A stretch of 23,948 nt of DNA. It comes from Ruminococcaceae bacterium UBA5396 (GTDB taxonomy: Bacteria; Bacillota; Clostridia; Oscillospirales; Acutalibacteraceae). Position 1 is the first letter of the stretch; the number at the start of each line of letters is the position of its first letter. The stretch covers positions 34,218 to 58,165 of the forward strand of contig DHOG01000158.1 of NCBI GenBank assembly GCA_002410715.1. Direction: 5' to 3'. The translations under genes were made by a program, and so were the position numbers. Positions 7,948 to 17,304 of this stretch are shown one piece after another. The notes beneath the pieces were generated by a model, which was not told where the DNA came from, did no database searches, and saw only the letters and a program-made list of their open reading frames with translations.

Positions 7948-10446
7948 TCACCCTTTTCTGCTAACAAAATAGGAATATGGTGAAATATTTATACTCCCAT
8001 CTGCAAAATCTGTAGATCGATAATTCACATAAACTGCCGTTCCGTCAGAATACTTAGTCTGGTATACTTTATCTGCAACTTTCTCGTGCTTCTCAATTGT
8101 ACAGTTGCAAATGCCATGAAAGATTTCTTTATACATGTTATTAGTAACCTGAATATCGTCATACCACTGATTTACCTCGGATGAAAACAGGGCATTATAT
8201 AATGTACCTTTAAGTCTAGATGAACTTTTGTAAGTCAATTTATAATAAGGCATGCTTCCATATTCGATCGCCCGAAGCTTATCGACTTTTGGATTTGCAA
8301 ACAGGTTGAATGGCTTGTCACAATATAATACATATCCATGATAGACCATTTGAATAAACGGAACGGTTTCATTTGTGAAAAAGTATCCGGTATCATATGT
8401 TGGCACTTCTCGTAAAACTGTCGAATATTTCGCCGCGTATAGGTTTGATCCGCCTATCATTACCTGGCCAAGATCCTGATTTATTTCTTTACACATATTG
8501 TTGTATATATCTATCGTATCGCCTCTTGATACAACCCTATTCTTTTTATAATTTGTGTATATTAGTGATCCGATATTATCAAGATAAAGCCCGTCTGTCC
8601 GATGAAGCCATTTGTTTTTTGGGAGTAAAAAAGCAATTAACCTGTCATATATATGCTGAGAATCCAACCAATAAGTTTTCTGAGCAGAATCACTAACAAC
8701 CAGACTGCTTTTCTGCCGCACGACATCATTTGCCAGTGAAAAACCTGATACCCCTTTTTGAGCCTCTACCGGATTGATATACAGGAACAATGGAAAGCCC
8801 TTTTGCTGTGCGGCTGACGTAAGTTTTTCTATGCCATTGATTCCTCCAAGCTTTTTACTCGGTTTGGTTGAATATGGATTCCTCATGATTCCTGTCTCAT
8901 TCCATCCAAGCAAAGCTACGTCAGGATTTGCAACTCCTCGTTTCTTTAATTCCGCAAGAATATCTTCCGCCTGAGCAAAGCTTGTCATAGAAATAAACTT
9001 GTTAAATAGAAACGACTTCTTTCGTATACCCATTAGTAGATCTAATTGCATTTTTGGATCTTTCACTTCCGCGTTCCGCTTTAACATACCGGTATCCAAT
9101 AAATGTTGACGATATGTTTTGGCCATTCCTGAATAATTCGCATTGTCTCCGGAAAGAAAGGAATATACCAGTACTCGATCACCTGAAATACGTTCTTTTT
9201 CAAGTGCCTTTAGTTTTTGAGCATTGCTGGTAGTTGTAATGTAAAAATTGCGGTAAATTAGCGTGGAATATACCGAATATAAAGGCTGCAATTGTGTCTT
9301 TGGATAATATGAAATTTTTGCATCGGCATCTCCTTTATCAATATACGCCATAAAAGCGGAACCCATGGAACGGATCCCAAACACCGGCATTCCCGCGATC
9401 TTTTTCCCTGAGATTTTATTTTGATTCACAAGATCAATGTTTTGTTCCTGCTCAGAATAAACGGAAGAATCGTAATAACCAATATAATCGGGATATGTCT
9501 CAGAAAAATAAGATATTGCACCCGGGCCATCCGGGTAGAACGCATAACCGTCTTCTTCCTCGACCGTGCTGCCGAAATAAGGCAGAATCTCGATCGACGA
9601 CACCAAACAGGTGGCACTATTTGATACAATTGTAAACTTCTCTGATATTATATTTAAATATCGTTCAATGTCTTCCCTTTCGTTTGAATAAGCATTTGTG
9701 TCCTGCAAATTTGTAAATACTATCTCTAAATTTGATCGAATATTTGAAATAGCAGTAAAAACAACGCCTTCTCCTTTAATATTATCTCTGATTTTTATGA
9801 TCTCCTGTTGACAAGCATCAAACATGAGCATAAACAGTTCATATTCCGCCTGACCAACTGAAGCAGAGTTCATTGATCCTCGAATATTGTTTAAAACCTT
9901 TTCCAGCAAATTAACATTTTTCTTGATATCGTCCAAAGCAACCCTTGATTTTTCAAGTCCATCGGAATTCTCCAGAAAAGATTTGTCCGGTATCCTTACT
10001 TTGAGAGAAGACCCTTCTATAATAAATTCGATATCTAATGAAATATTAAGTTTTGTAATTGTGATCGTATAGATAAATCCATTATCAATTATCTGGACTG
10101 ACAAGTCATATGGTAATTCCTGTAACGAAGCGCTCTCGACCTTACTGCTATTTCCACCCATATCAACATAATCGAGGGACAATAGAGATTCCATCCTTAT
10201 CTTTACAGTGTCTGCAGCACTTTCATAAACGCTTGAATCAGGATAATTTGAATACCACCATTTACCGTCATTAAGATTCTGAACCGCTATGTTTGCTTTA
10301 CTTTCGTTATAATATAAAGCTATTGAATCATTTTTTGCAGCCTCCTGAAAACCATTGGGTATATTTGTATCCGCAGCCGCTGATAACAGAGGTAAACATT
10401 CGACAAACAGCAAAAAGCCAGTAATAAAACCGATTATTTTTTTCAT
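7948..10446 (-). CDS. DUF5696 exported protein, possible TIM-barrel glycoside hydrolase
   Basis: This 832-residue protein has a signal peptide (about residues 1-25, ending LLSAAA) and no lipobox. An N-terminal beta-rich region (27-155) is interrupted by a long helical, coiled-coil-like insert (about 155-275). A second beta region follows (290-430), then an alpha/beta part (about 465-720) with barrel-like strands: LLGWNETG at 512-519, FLYINP at 554-559, TDGLYLDNIG at 617-626 and MIGGSN at 663-668. The pattern resembles TIM-barrel hydrolases in which an Asp follows a strand, and D618 and D623 are candidates. This is inference; the name DUF5696 rests on my memory of similar proteins beside sugar permeases. 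AGGAGG lies 6 bases before the ATG and overlaps the TAG of the previous gene. It sits between the Yip1-like gene and the second permease pair, so a role in handling the glycan outside the membrane is likely. Confidence 0.72.
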   Translation of the reverse strand: MKKIIGFITGFLLFVECLPLLSAAADTNIPNGFQEAAKNDSIALYYNESKANIAVQNLNDGKWWYSNYPDSSVYESAADTVKIRMESLLSLDYVDMGGNSSKVESASLQELPYDLSVQIIDNGFIYTITITKLNISLDIEFIIEGSSLKVRIPDKSFLENSDGLEKSRVALDDIKKNVNLLEKVLNNIRGSMNSASVGQAEYELFMLMFDACQQEIIKIRDNIKGEGVVFTAISNIRSNLEIVFTNLQDTNAYSNEREDIERYLNIISEKFTIVSNSATCLVSSIEILPYFGSTVEEEDGYAFYPDGPGAISYFSETYPDYIGYYDSSVYSEQEQNIDLVNQNKISGKKIAGMPVFGIRSMGSAFMAYIDKGDADAKISYYPKTQLQPLYSVYSTLIYRNFYITTTSNAQKLKALEKERISGDRVLVYSFLSGDNANYSGMAKTYRQHLLDTGMLKRNAEVKDPKMQLDLLMGIRKKSFLFNKFISMTSFAQAEDILAELKKRGVANPDVALLGWNETGIMRNPYSTKPSKKLGGINGIEKLTSAAQQKGFPLFLYINPVEAQKGVSGFSLANDVVRQKSSLVVSDSAQKTYWLDSQHIYDRLIAFLLPKNKWLHRTDGLYLDNIGSLIYTNYKKNRVVSRGDTIDIYNNMCKEINQDLGQVMIGGSNLYAAKYSTVLREVPTYDTGYFFTNETVPFIQMVYHGYVLYCDKPFNLFANPKVDKLRAIEYGSMPYYKLTYKSSSRLKGTLYNALFSSEVNQWYDDIQVTNNMYKEIFHGICNCTIEKHEKVADKVYQTKYSDGTAVYVNYRSTDFADGSINISPYSYFVSRKG

Positions 10447-10456
10447 GCTTATCCTC

Positions 10457-12550
10457 CTATGTCATCAAATTTATCTCTACAATGATGTCCTTTATGAAAC
10501 TATACATCTGAGTAATCAAAACAAAAAATATAACGGCTACAGCCCACACAAAAACCATGCCGATCAAAGTTAGAATGATTACCCCGGCGGTTCGTTTTAT
10601 GCTATATTCATTCATGGTATAAACCTCAACAAAACACATTACAATTACCCAGGTCCAAATGATTGTCCACAGAAAATAAAAAATATCCGCCTCAGAGATA
10701 CACAATATATTTGAAATTAAAACGATCATTGGGCTGAAAATTATATATGGTATCATGCAATAAAGGATCCCCAATAAACACTCCATAAGTTGCTGCTTTC
10801 CGTTCATAATTGAGGTAAGTGCATAATTCACGAAAATAAATGTCAGCAACGGCAAAAATACCTTTCCAAGTTCAAGCCAAACATTTAAATCCTCAGGCGC
10901 TTGTGTTTCCAAAGGAAAATGTGTTCCCAAACCATTAAAAAGAATGGCCGCCGCCAACGCCAAAAATATCAAAAACACCTTGAAAAGATTAATATTTTTC
11001 CTGTCACGCTTAATTAAGTTGAACGTATCAATCGGATGAAAAAGATATAATACAATTGTCTGTCCAAGCCCTTTTATTCCTAGCCTTCCAATATTTAACG
11101 CTGCTGTCAGCACATACTTATCAGCCATTTTTTTCATGCGAGTGAGAAGTATAACACTACCGGAAACCATTACAGTAATGAATAATACAATCCACCCAAA
11201 ATACTGTCTGAAAAATTCTAACCGGTAATCCTGATATGCGGTTGAATAAGAACTCTTATCATTAATCGCTTTAAAATAGTCCATTGCTTCCTGATAACTG
11301 CCTTGTTTATATAGGACCTTACCTATACCCAAATACGCCAGTGGATAATTTGCATCAATTTTTAAGGCTTCAGTCCATGGCTTAAATGCCTGATCGTATT
11401 TGCCTTCCTGATATAATTTAATTCCGTTATGCACTTCTTCAGCAAACTGTGTCCTTTTAAAAATCTGGATATTGTTTAAGGTCGAATCCAGAACAAATAT
11501 ACGACGGTTTTGATCTATCGCGATACTGACAGGAGACTTAAATTTCCCTTTCCATGAGCCTTCTCCCCCGAAGACGCCAAGCAGATTTCCCTCCGTATCA
11601 TACTGATAAAGTTTTTTTGAAACAGAATCAATAGCAGTTAAAACGCCGTAGCTGTCAACAGCAACATCAACAAAGCCTGGATAACCTTCATAAAGTTTTG
11701 TATTGCTATGCCGCTCTCCGAACAAATCTCTTTTCGGATATACATTATCGCCAGAAAAAGTGATTTTCTTCAACTGTTCCTTTTTCGACCATAAAGTAGT
11801 AACATATATCATCCCCGTATTAGATATCATAAAGTTTGAATGGTACGCGGGAACTCTTTTCGATATCTGCTCCTTCTGCTCCTCACTTGCAAACAACCGG
11901 ATAAAAGTATCTAAAAAACTGTATTCGAGTCTAGTTGGCGCTATATATCCTTTAAAGTTGTTTCTGTCATCAATGGTAATTAATCCGTGAAAATCAGTAT
12001 TGTTTAATATATAAATATACCCCAGGCTGTCAACCGCAACCTTTTTAGGCTGGAACTTTAGAGTCTTTTCATACATAGATGATTTGGGTTGGGTCAGTAT
12101 CCCCTTTGTCTCCCCCGCTCTGTCTATATGTACCACCCGCTCATTATCTGTGTCCGCTATGTAGATATCACCGTTCTCATCCGCAAAGATACCGGAAGGA
12201 TTTTTAAATTTTATTCCGGCGGCCTGATAAAAGCTGCCGGTCATATCCATGTTCTTATTAAAACGAAGCACCCGATTATGACCTGTATCAGCTACATAAA
12301 CTTCCCCTGATTTTGATACAAAAATATCTTCAGGCGATAAGAAAGTTGGAGTTGCATCATCTATATTAATAATTGCCTGTTCCATTTTATATAATGCAGG
12401 TATCGGTACTCGTTCACCATCTTGTAAAATGTAGTCGCTTTCTGGAACCAAACCGGAGAACTCTGCTGGTGCAGCATCTGCGAAAACACATAAAAGACAT
12501 GTCAACAAACAGATAAATGGAACATAAAATGCTGATTTTGTTATTCTCAT
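10457..12550 (-). CDS. NHL-repeat, TPR and Yip1-like multi-pass membrane protein
   Basis: The 697-residue protein has a signal peptide (1-27, ending ADAA). An NHL-type beta-propeller follows (about 60-370), with repeats such as GEVYVADTGHNRVLRF (82-97) and GDIYIADTDNERVV (127-140). A TPR-like helical pair lies at about 373-430 (NGIKLYQEGKYDQA, then GKVLYKQGSYQEAMDYF). One membrane segment follows near 451-470, then a Yip1-like domain with four or five further segments (about 520-690). The propeller and TPR should therefore face outside, and the Yip1-like part is in the membrane. Propellers of this kind bind ligands or proteins, so it may organise or sense at the transporter; no enzyme motif is visible. 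It starts 13 bases after the first MalG-type gene, and its stop overlaps the ribosome site of the DUF5696 gene. Domain calls are good; function is unknown. Confidence 0.8.
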   Translation of the reverse strand: MRITKSAFYVPFICLLTCLLCVFADAAPAEFSGLVPESDYILQDGERVPIPALYKMEQAIINIDDATPTFLSPEDIFVSKSGEVYVADTGHNRVLRFNKNMDMTGSFYQAAGIKFKNPSGIFADENGDIYIADTDNERVVHIDRAGETKGILTQPKSSMYEKTLKFQPKKVAVDSLGYIYILNNTDFHGLITIDDRNNFKGYIAPTRLEYSFLDTFIRLFASEEQKEQISKRVPAYHSNFMISNTGMIYVTTLWSKKEQLKKITFSGDNVYPKRDLFGERHSNTKLYEGYPGFVDVAVDSYGVLTAIDSVSKKLYQYDTEGNLLGVFGGEGSWKGKFKSPVSIAIDQNRRIFVLDSTLNNIQIFKRTQFAEEVHNGIKLYQEGKYDQAFKPWTEALKIDANYPLAYLGIGKVLYKQGSYQEAMDYFKAINDKSSYSTAYQDYRLEFFRQYFGWIVLFITVMVSGSVILLTRMKKMADKYVLTAALNIGRLGIKGLGQTIVLYLFHPIDTFNLIKRDRKNINLFKVFLIFLALAAAILFNGLGTHFPLETQAPEDLNVWLELGKVFLPLLTFIFVNYALTSIMNGKQQLMECLLGILYCMIPYIIFSPMIVLISNILCISEADIFYFLWTIIWTWVIVMCFVEVYTMNEYSIKRTAGVIILTLIGMVFVWAVAVIFFVLITQMYSFIKDIIVEINLMT

Positions 12551-12563
12551 ATTCCAACCCTCG

Positions 12564-13433
12564 TTATGATTTAATACCGGAAAAAGCCATAGTTTTTATA
12601 ACCCTTGACTGCATACTCAAATATAACATTATCACGGGTAAAGTCGTTAAAAATATAGCGGCTGCCGTGACCCCTGACCTTGTAAATGAGCCAGCAGTTC
12701 CCGCTAATGACTGTAATGCAAGCGGAAGGGTTTTCATTGACTGCCGCTGAATAAATATAAGCGGTGTAAAATAATCGTTCCAGGTTGCTACCGTGGTTAA
12801 CACCACCAGAGTCGCCCAAGCCGGTTTAACCATAGGCATGATAATTGAACCAAAAATCCTCCATTCTCCAGCCCCGTCTATCCGTGATGCTTCAAGAATC
12901 GTATCCGGTATCTGCTCCATGTATTGTTTCATAAGAAATATGCTGTATGCGGTAGCGATTTTAGGGATGATCAATGAGCTGAACTGGTTTATCATTCCGA
13001 GACTATTGACTACCATGTAATTAGGTATTTGTGTTACCTGAGGTGAAAACATCAGGGCTGCTATTATTAATGTAAATATCAGATTTTTGCCCTTAATATT
13101 CAGCTTCGTCAATGCATATGCACCGGTACTGGCAACAAAAACTGTACCTAAAATGGTTGAAACAGTTGAAAAAAGACTGTTAAACAGATATCTTGAAAAA
13201 GGAACGACAGAACTGTCCATTGAAGAAAAAAGATCTCTAATGTTTTTTGATGTCGGATTTTGCACAAAAAATTTGGGAGGATATAAAAACAACTCGTTAA
13301 ACGGTTTGAACGCTGTACTAACCATATAAATTAATGGTAGGGAAGTAAAACACACAAGTAAAATCATCAATATGTAAACTGTGATCCAGCCTGCCGAAAG
13401 GTTTCTGATCCTCCGCCTAAAATTGTATTCCAT
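12564..13433 (-). CDS. Carbohydrate ABC transporter permease, MalG type (first pair)
   Basis: This CUT1 permease subunit has about 289 residues, six membrane segments and an EAA loop at about 179-203 (ILEASRIDGAGEWRIFGSII). The frame remains open up to 13595 inside the preceding gene. ATG 13433 is the likely start: AAGGGGGG lies 7 bases upstream and the protein then begins MEYNFRRRIRN just before the first membrane segment. It lies 13 bases after the stop of the MalF-type partner, with the ribosome site overlapping that stop. The order of SBP fusion, MalF, MalG implies that it imports the ligand of the 969-residue binding protein (inference). No nucleotide-binding subunit is encoded nearby. 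Confidence 0.94.
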   Translation of the reverse strand: MEYNFRRRIRNLSAGWITVYILMILLVCFTSLPLIYMVSTAFKPFNELFLYPPKFFVQNPTSKNIRDLFSSMDSSVVPFSRYLFNSLFSTVSTILGTVFVASTGAYALTKLNIKGKNLIFTLIIAALMFSPQVTQIPNYMVVNSLGMINQFSSLIIPKIATAYSIFLMKQYMEQIPDTILEASRIDGAGEWRIFGSIIMPMVKPAWATLVVLTTVATWNDYFTPLIFIQRQSMKTLPLALQSLAGTAGSFTRSGVTAAAIFLTTLPVIMLYLSMQSRVIKTMAFSGIKS

Positions 13434-13446
13434 ATCGTTACCCCCC

Positions 13447-14343
13447 TTAATCTTTAGACGACAGGAGCCGTGTACAAATTCTGCCGAGGCCGAAGGTAAT
13501 GACAAAGAGAACAACCGAAACAGCAGCAGAATAGCCCATATCAAACCGGATGAATGCATAATCATACAAATGGGTAACAATTGTATGGCCGGCATAGCCC
13601 GGACTTGGCAGAGGTGCTACGGCAACAGCAACGTCAAACACGGCAAATGATCCTACTATGGAATTGATCGCGCCAAAAAGTAGCTGAGGTTTCATAAGGG
13701 GAAGTGTTATGTAAAACAATTCCTGAAAAATATTATTTATGCCATCAATTCTTCCAGACTCAAACTGCTCGGTCGGCAGGTTCTGGAATCCCGCCAAAAA
13801 AACCAGAAATCCCGTTCCCATACTCATCCAGATAGAAATAATTATGATAACCGGTAATATCGTTCTTGTATCCATTGTCCAGGCTATCGGCTCAGACAGT
13901 ATTCCAATCCGAAGCAGTGTATAGTTTATCAATCCGTAATGATCACTAGCAAAAAAGTAGAGCCATACAACAGATAAAGCAATGCCGCTTGTAATAGACG
14001 GTGCGTAAAATGCTAATGAAAATGCATTTCGAAATTTCAGCTGATCAATGAGCCATGCCATAATAAATGAGGCGAAAAAGCCCACAGGACCGGTTATTAC
14101 GGCAAATGTAAAAGTATTCTTTAATGCTATAAAAAACACATCGTCTTCTAAAAAAAGCTTTTTGAAATTATCGAATCCAATGAAATCAAACGTGGAAATC
14201 AAGTCATAATCCGTAAAACTCAAAAAAACTGCTGCTAAAACAGGAATGATTGTAAAAATAAAAAACAGTACAAGGAAAGGTAAAATAAAAGATAGAGGAA
14301 TGACAGTTTTATTCCAAAAATGTTTCCACACCTGCTGCTTCAA
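13447..14343 (-). CDS. Sugar ABC transporter permease, MalF type (first pair), TTG start
   Basis: This 298-residue integral membrane protein has six predicted segments and an EAA loop at about 193-218 (EQFESGRIDGINNIFQELF, then YITLPL), typical of the larger CUT1 permease subunit. The best start is TTG at 14343, giving MKQQVWKHFW. AGGGGGA lies about 7 bases upstream and no ATG is suitably placed before the first membrane segment. It follows the stop of the solute-binding fusion by 24 bases and is followed by its MalG-type partner. The TTG start may lower its output relative to the binding protein. Family is certain; substrate is unknown. Confidence 0.92.
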   Translation of the reverse strand: MKQQVWKHFWNKTVIPLSFILPFLVLFFIFTIIPVLAAVFLSFTDYDLISTFDFIGFDNFKKLFLEDDVFFIALKNTFTFAVITGPVGFFASFIMAWLIDQLKFRNAFSLAFYAPSITSGIALSVVWLYFFASDHYGLINYTLLRIGILSEPIAWTMDTRTILPVIIIISIWMSMGTGFLVFLAGFQNLPTEQFESGRIDGINNIFQELFYITLPLMKPQLLFGAINSIVGSFAVFDVAVAVAPLPSPGYAGHTIVTHLYDYAFIRFDMGYSAAVSVVLFVITFGLGRICTRLLSSKD

Positions 14344-14367
14344 AACCAGTTCCCCCTAAATCATTAC

Positions 14368-17277
14368 TCAGGACAAATACTGCCGCTGTTTACTTCGCAT
14401 TTCTGCGTTAATGTCTTTTATTGCCTTTTCAAGCGAGTCTCTGGGGTTAATCTTATTCATGACTATTCTGTTCCAGGCATTATTCATATGTCGGCTGGTA
14501 AAATAACCGCCTAAAACTGTGGGCATATCTTTGTAGTATGAATATTGCTTTTTTATTACCTCAAGGTCTTTGCTGTCCCACGGCATCAATTGAAAAGCTT
14601 CATAATTAGCAGTAGCCCATCGCGCAGACACTCCGAAGTATGATTCGACAGTATAGCCGTATTGTACCTGAGTATCCCTGGACATCCACCATTTCATAAA
14701 CTTCCAGGCTTCCTGTTTATGTTTGGACTGTTCCATAATCAGAATTCCGGTAACTCCCCCGCCCGCAGTACGATCTATCGTATTATCTTTTTTTCTTGTA
14801 CCGATCATTGGTGCAATCGCATATCTGCCCTGAAGTTCAGGAGCTGCAACACTTAATTGCGTGTATAAATTGAAGTCTGATATACCAATTGGCATTTCCC
14901 CGCTTCGGAACCTGTTGAAAAAATTTGCCGCCATCGGCATTTTATATACGCTGTAAAGCTCGGTCCACTTAATAAACGCGGAATATGCTTCATCTGAATC
15001 AAGCGTACACGTCAAACCATCTTCTTTGTAATAACTTCCGTCGTTCTGATACAAAATTGGAGTAAAACTTTGAATAACCGGCATGTAATAAAAATTCATA
15101 TTATTTTGCCTGAGACGCGGAAGGACAACAGTACATAATTCTTCCCATGTATCCGGGGGGGAAATTCCCAGTTTCTTTAATATATCCGTTCTATAAAACT
15201 GAACCATAAAGCTCATTGTCTCAGGAAGAGCGTAAATACGATTATTATATTGAAACGGAATATTCACATTTGGCACGAAGAATTTTTCTATTTCTTTATA
15301 ATCACTAAATTGAGTCAAATCTGCCGTAGCGCCACGAATGCCAAATTCAACCGGTAAACCTGACTCCACTCCGCAAGCTACATCCGGTGCAGTTCCGGAT
15401 GCATTAGCCAGCATCAAAGTATTCAACCCGCCTACGTTTAATTGTCCGGCTGGTACGATATTATACCGAACTCCAATTCCTGTTTTGGATGTAAAGCTGT
15501 CGTCAGTAAGCTCTTTCATAAGTTCTACCCATTCTTTTCCTCGTGCGACCCATACATCAATTACTTTTTCAATTTTCATATCAGAAGCTACTGTTTTATT
15601 TACACTGTCATAATCCTCATAAAATGACTTAATAAAATTTTGAATAAATTTTTCGATTCTCTGCCATATGCTGGATTTTCCATTTTCAATGGTCTGGTCT
15701 TCCGGAGCGAAAACAATATAATCCAACATAAGCGGTGAGGATCTTAGAATGGTGATCCAATCTCCAATTGCCATTTGTAAATTATTGATGTCATTTAACT
15801 TACGAGGAATTAAATAGGGGTCATTTATCATCTCTTCAATTTGTGTCTTAAGTATTAGGAGGTTATTAAGAATGGATGGTTTATAACTCGAAAATGATTT
15901 AATTTGTTCGATCTGGCTCGGAATTCTGTCGCCGATATCCTTCAGTTGTTTGATAATTTGCGGTGCATTTTTCCCAATTTCATAGTCAAAATTCAAATCA
16001 GGGTTATTACCGGTTATTAGAATAATATTTTGAATGATTTCAGAAAGGGCAAATGCGTCCAATTCCAAATTGTTTACCATTTCTGTAACAGGGCCCAAAA
16101 CGCTGGTCATCGATAAAGTATGCTCCCCCTCTCTCAGGTAAAGAAGATATGGAACCCCTTTTTCATTACTGAGTTCTTCCATCTGCCAGCCGTTCTGATA
16201 TTTAAACTCATAAGCATTCCATTCTTGAAATGGAACCTGATCGTCTATACGAATTTGTCTATATATTGACAGACCGTCATTATAATTTTGAAGGGAACGC
16301 ATATATAATTTATATAACCCTGTCTGTGTTACTTTAAATTTCCATGAAATAGTATGTCCTAAACTGCTCCAGTTTGATCCACCAATCACATTTAAAACAC
16401 GGTTATCACGTGAAGACGGTACCGTAGCCGGATCCTCATCATACCCCATTTGTATATTGGAAGCAGTTCTAACGGTTTTATCTTCTGCCTGAATACGGAT
16501 CTCAATGTTTGCATTTTTATAATCTTTTTGATTATACTCCTTCTGCAATTCATTATAGGATTTATATGTTACAGGAGAGGTAAGCTCAAGCTTCTGAATT
16601 GCTAAATCACCCCTTACGTACTCAAATCTGACAGTATGGCTTCCCTTTACAAAAAACAAACGCAACGGTTCTGTATACAGACGGCTTGCATCATATAGAT
16701 ATCGATTCTGCCAAACCTTGATTTCTTCAATTTTAGGGCGTATTTCATCCCCGTTATATTTCTCCCGGATCATTCCGTTATCGGTCCATAATCTATAGAA
16801 ATTGATACCCGTTGCTTCCTTGAAAGGTAAGTTACCATCAATCAGCAGCGTACGTTTCGGTGTATCAACAGAATTTTCAATTGTTATATATTCCACATTT
16901 AAATTATAAAAACCGGATTGTGGAACAGTTATTGTCCATTCTATAAATGATTCATTCTTTTCCCAAATCAAAACGGGTTTCTCAGCATTCTCATATGCAG
17001 CGCGGATATCCGGTTTCCCATCGAATGACGTTATGGCTTCGGTGCCGAATTGAATTATCAGATCAGAAGTGTCTTTGGCTCCCTTTTGTTCGCAATCTTT
17101 GATATAATTAATATAACTTCCCTCATTCGGACTTTCAAAAAAATACGAATCATTATCTGTTTGCTCTATTGAATCTGTCTGAACCTCATCATCTGCCGAT
17201 ACCGGATATAAAATGAAAATACAGGTTAAAAGCAAAGCTATAGTTTTTTTCAAAACGGATTTGTCATAGAGCTTCAA
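14368..17277 (-). CDS. Exported solute-binding protein fused to two N-terminal carbohydrate-binding-like domains
   Basis: This 969-residue protein has a signal peptide (about 1-28, FILYPVSA) and no lipobox cysteine. Two related beta-sandwich-like domains occupy about 50-235 and 255-410. Each ends in a similar strand pair (GSHTVRFEYV at 212-221; GEHTLSMTSV at 384-393), as in carbohydrate-binding modules. A helical linker covers about 410-555. A family 1 extracellular solute-binding protein fills about 565-950 (GTAPDVACG, then PETMSFMVQFYRTDILKKLG, a typical hinge segment). Ordinary binding proteins have about 400-550 residues. The start is TTG at 17277 with AAAGGCGG 8 bases upstream; no in-frame ATG would keep the signal peptide. 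A permease pair follows directly, so it probably delivers a large glycan ligand to it. How it stays at the surface without a lipid anchor is unclear; the added domains may hold it to cell wall or substrate. Confidence 0.87.
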   Translation of the reverse strand: MKLYDKSVLKKTIALLLTCIFILYPVSADDEVQTDSIEQTDNDSYFFESPNEGSYINYIKDCEQKGAKDTSDLIIQFGTEAITSFDGKPDIRAAYENAEKPVLIWEKNESFIEWTITVPQSGFYNLNVEYITIENSVDTPKRTLLIDGNLPFKEATGINFYRLWTDNGMIREKYNGDEIRPKIEEIKVWQNRYLYDASRLYTEPLRLFFVKGSHTVRFEYVRGDLAIQKLELTSPVTYKSYNELQKEYNQKDYKNANIEIRIQAEDKTVRTASNIQMGYDEDPATVPSSRDNRVLNVIGGSNWSSLGHTISWKFKVTQTGLYKLYMRSLQNYNDGLSIYRQIRIDDQVPFQEWNAYEFKYQNGWQMEELSNEKGVPYLLYLREGEHTLSMTSVLGPVTEMVNNLELDAFALSEIIQNIILITGNNPDLNFDYEIGKNAPQIIKQLKDIGDRIPSQIEQIKSFSSYKPSILNNLLILKTQIEEMINDPYLIPRKLNDINNLQMAIGDWITILRSSPLMLDYIVFAPEDQTIENGKSSIWQRIEKFIQNFIKSFYEDYDSVNKTVASDMKIEKVIDVWVARGKEWVELMKELTDDSFTSKTGIGVRYNIVPAGQLNVGGLNTLMLANASGTAPDVACGVESGLPVEFGIRGATADLTQFSDYKEIEKFFVPNVNIPFQYNNRIYALPETMSFMVQFYRTDILKKLGISPPDTWEELCTVVLPRLRQNNMNFYYMPVIQSFTPILYQNDGSYYKEDGLTCTLDSDEAYSAFIKWTELYSVYKMPMAANFFNRFRSGEMPIGISDFNLYTQLSVAAPELQGRYAIAPMIGTRKKDNTIDRTAGGGVTGILIMEQSKHKQEAWKFMKWWMSRDTQVQYGYTVESYFGVSARWATANYEAFQLMPWDSKDLEVIKKQYSYYKDMPTVLGGYFTSRHMNNAWNRIVMNKINPRDSLEKAIKDINAEMRSKQRQYLS

Positions 17278-17304
17278 TTCTAATTCCGCCTTTCTAAATA
17301 GAAC

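Noticed and set aside
13434..13595. N-terminal 54-residue extension of the first MalG-type permease
   Set aside because: It would overlap the end of the MalF-type gene by about 150 bases, while ATG 13433 has an excellent ribosome site.
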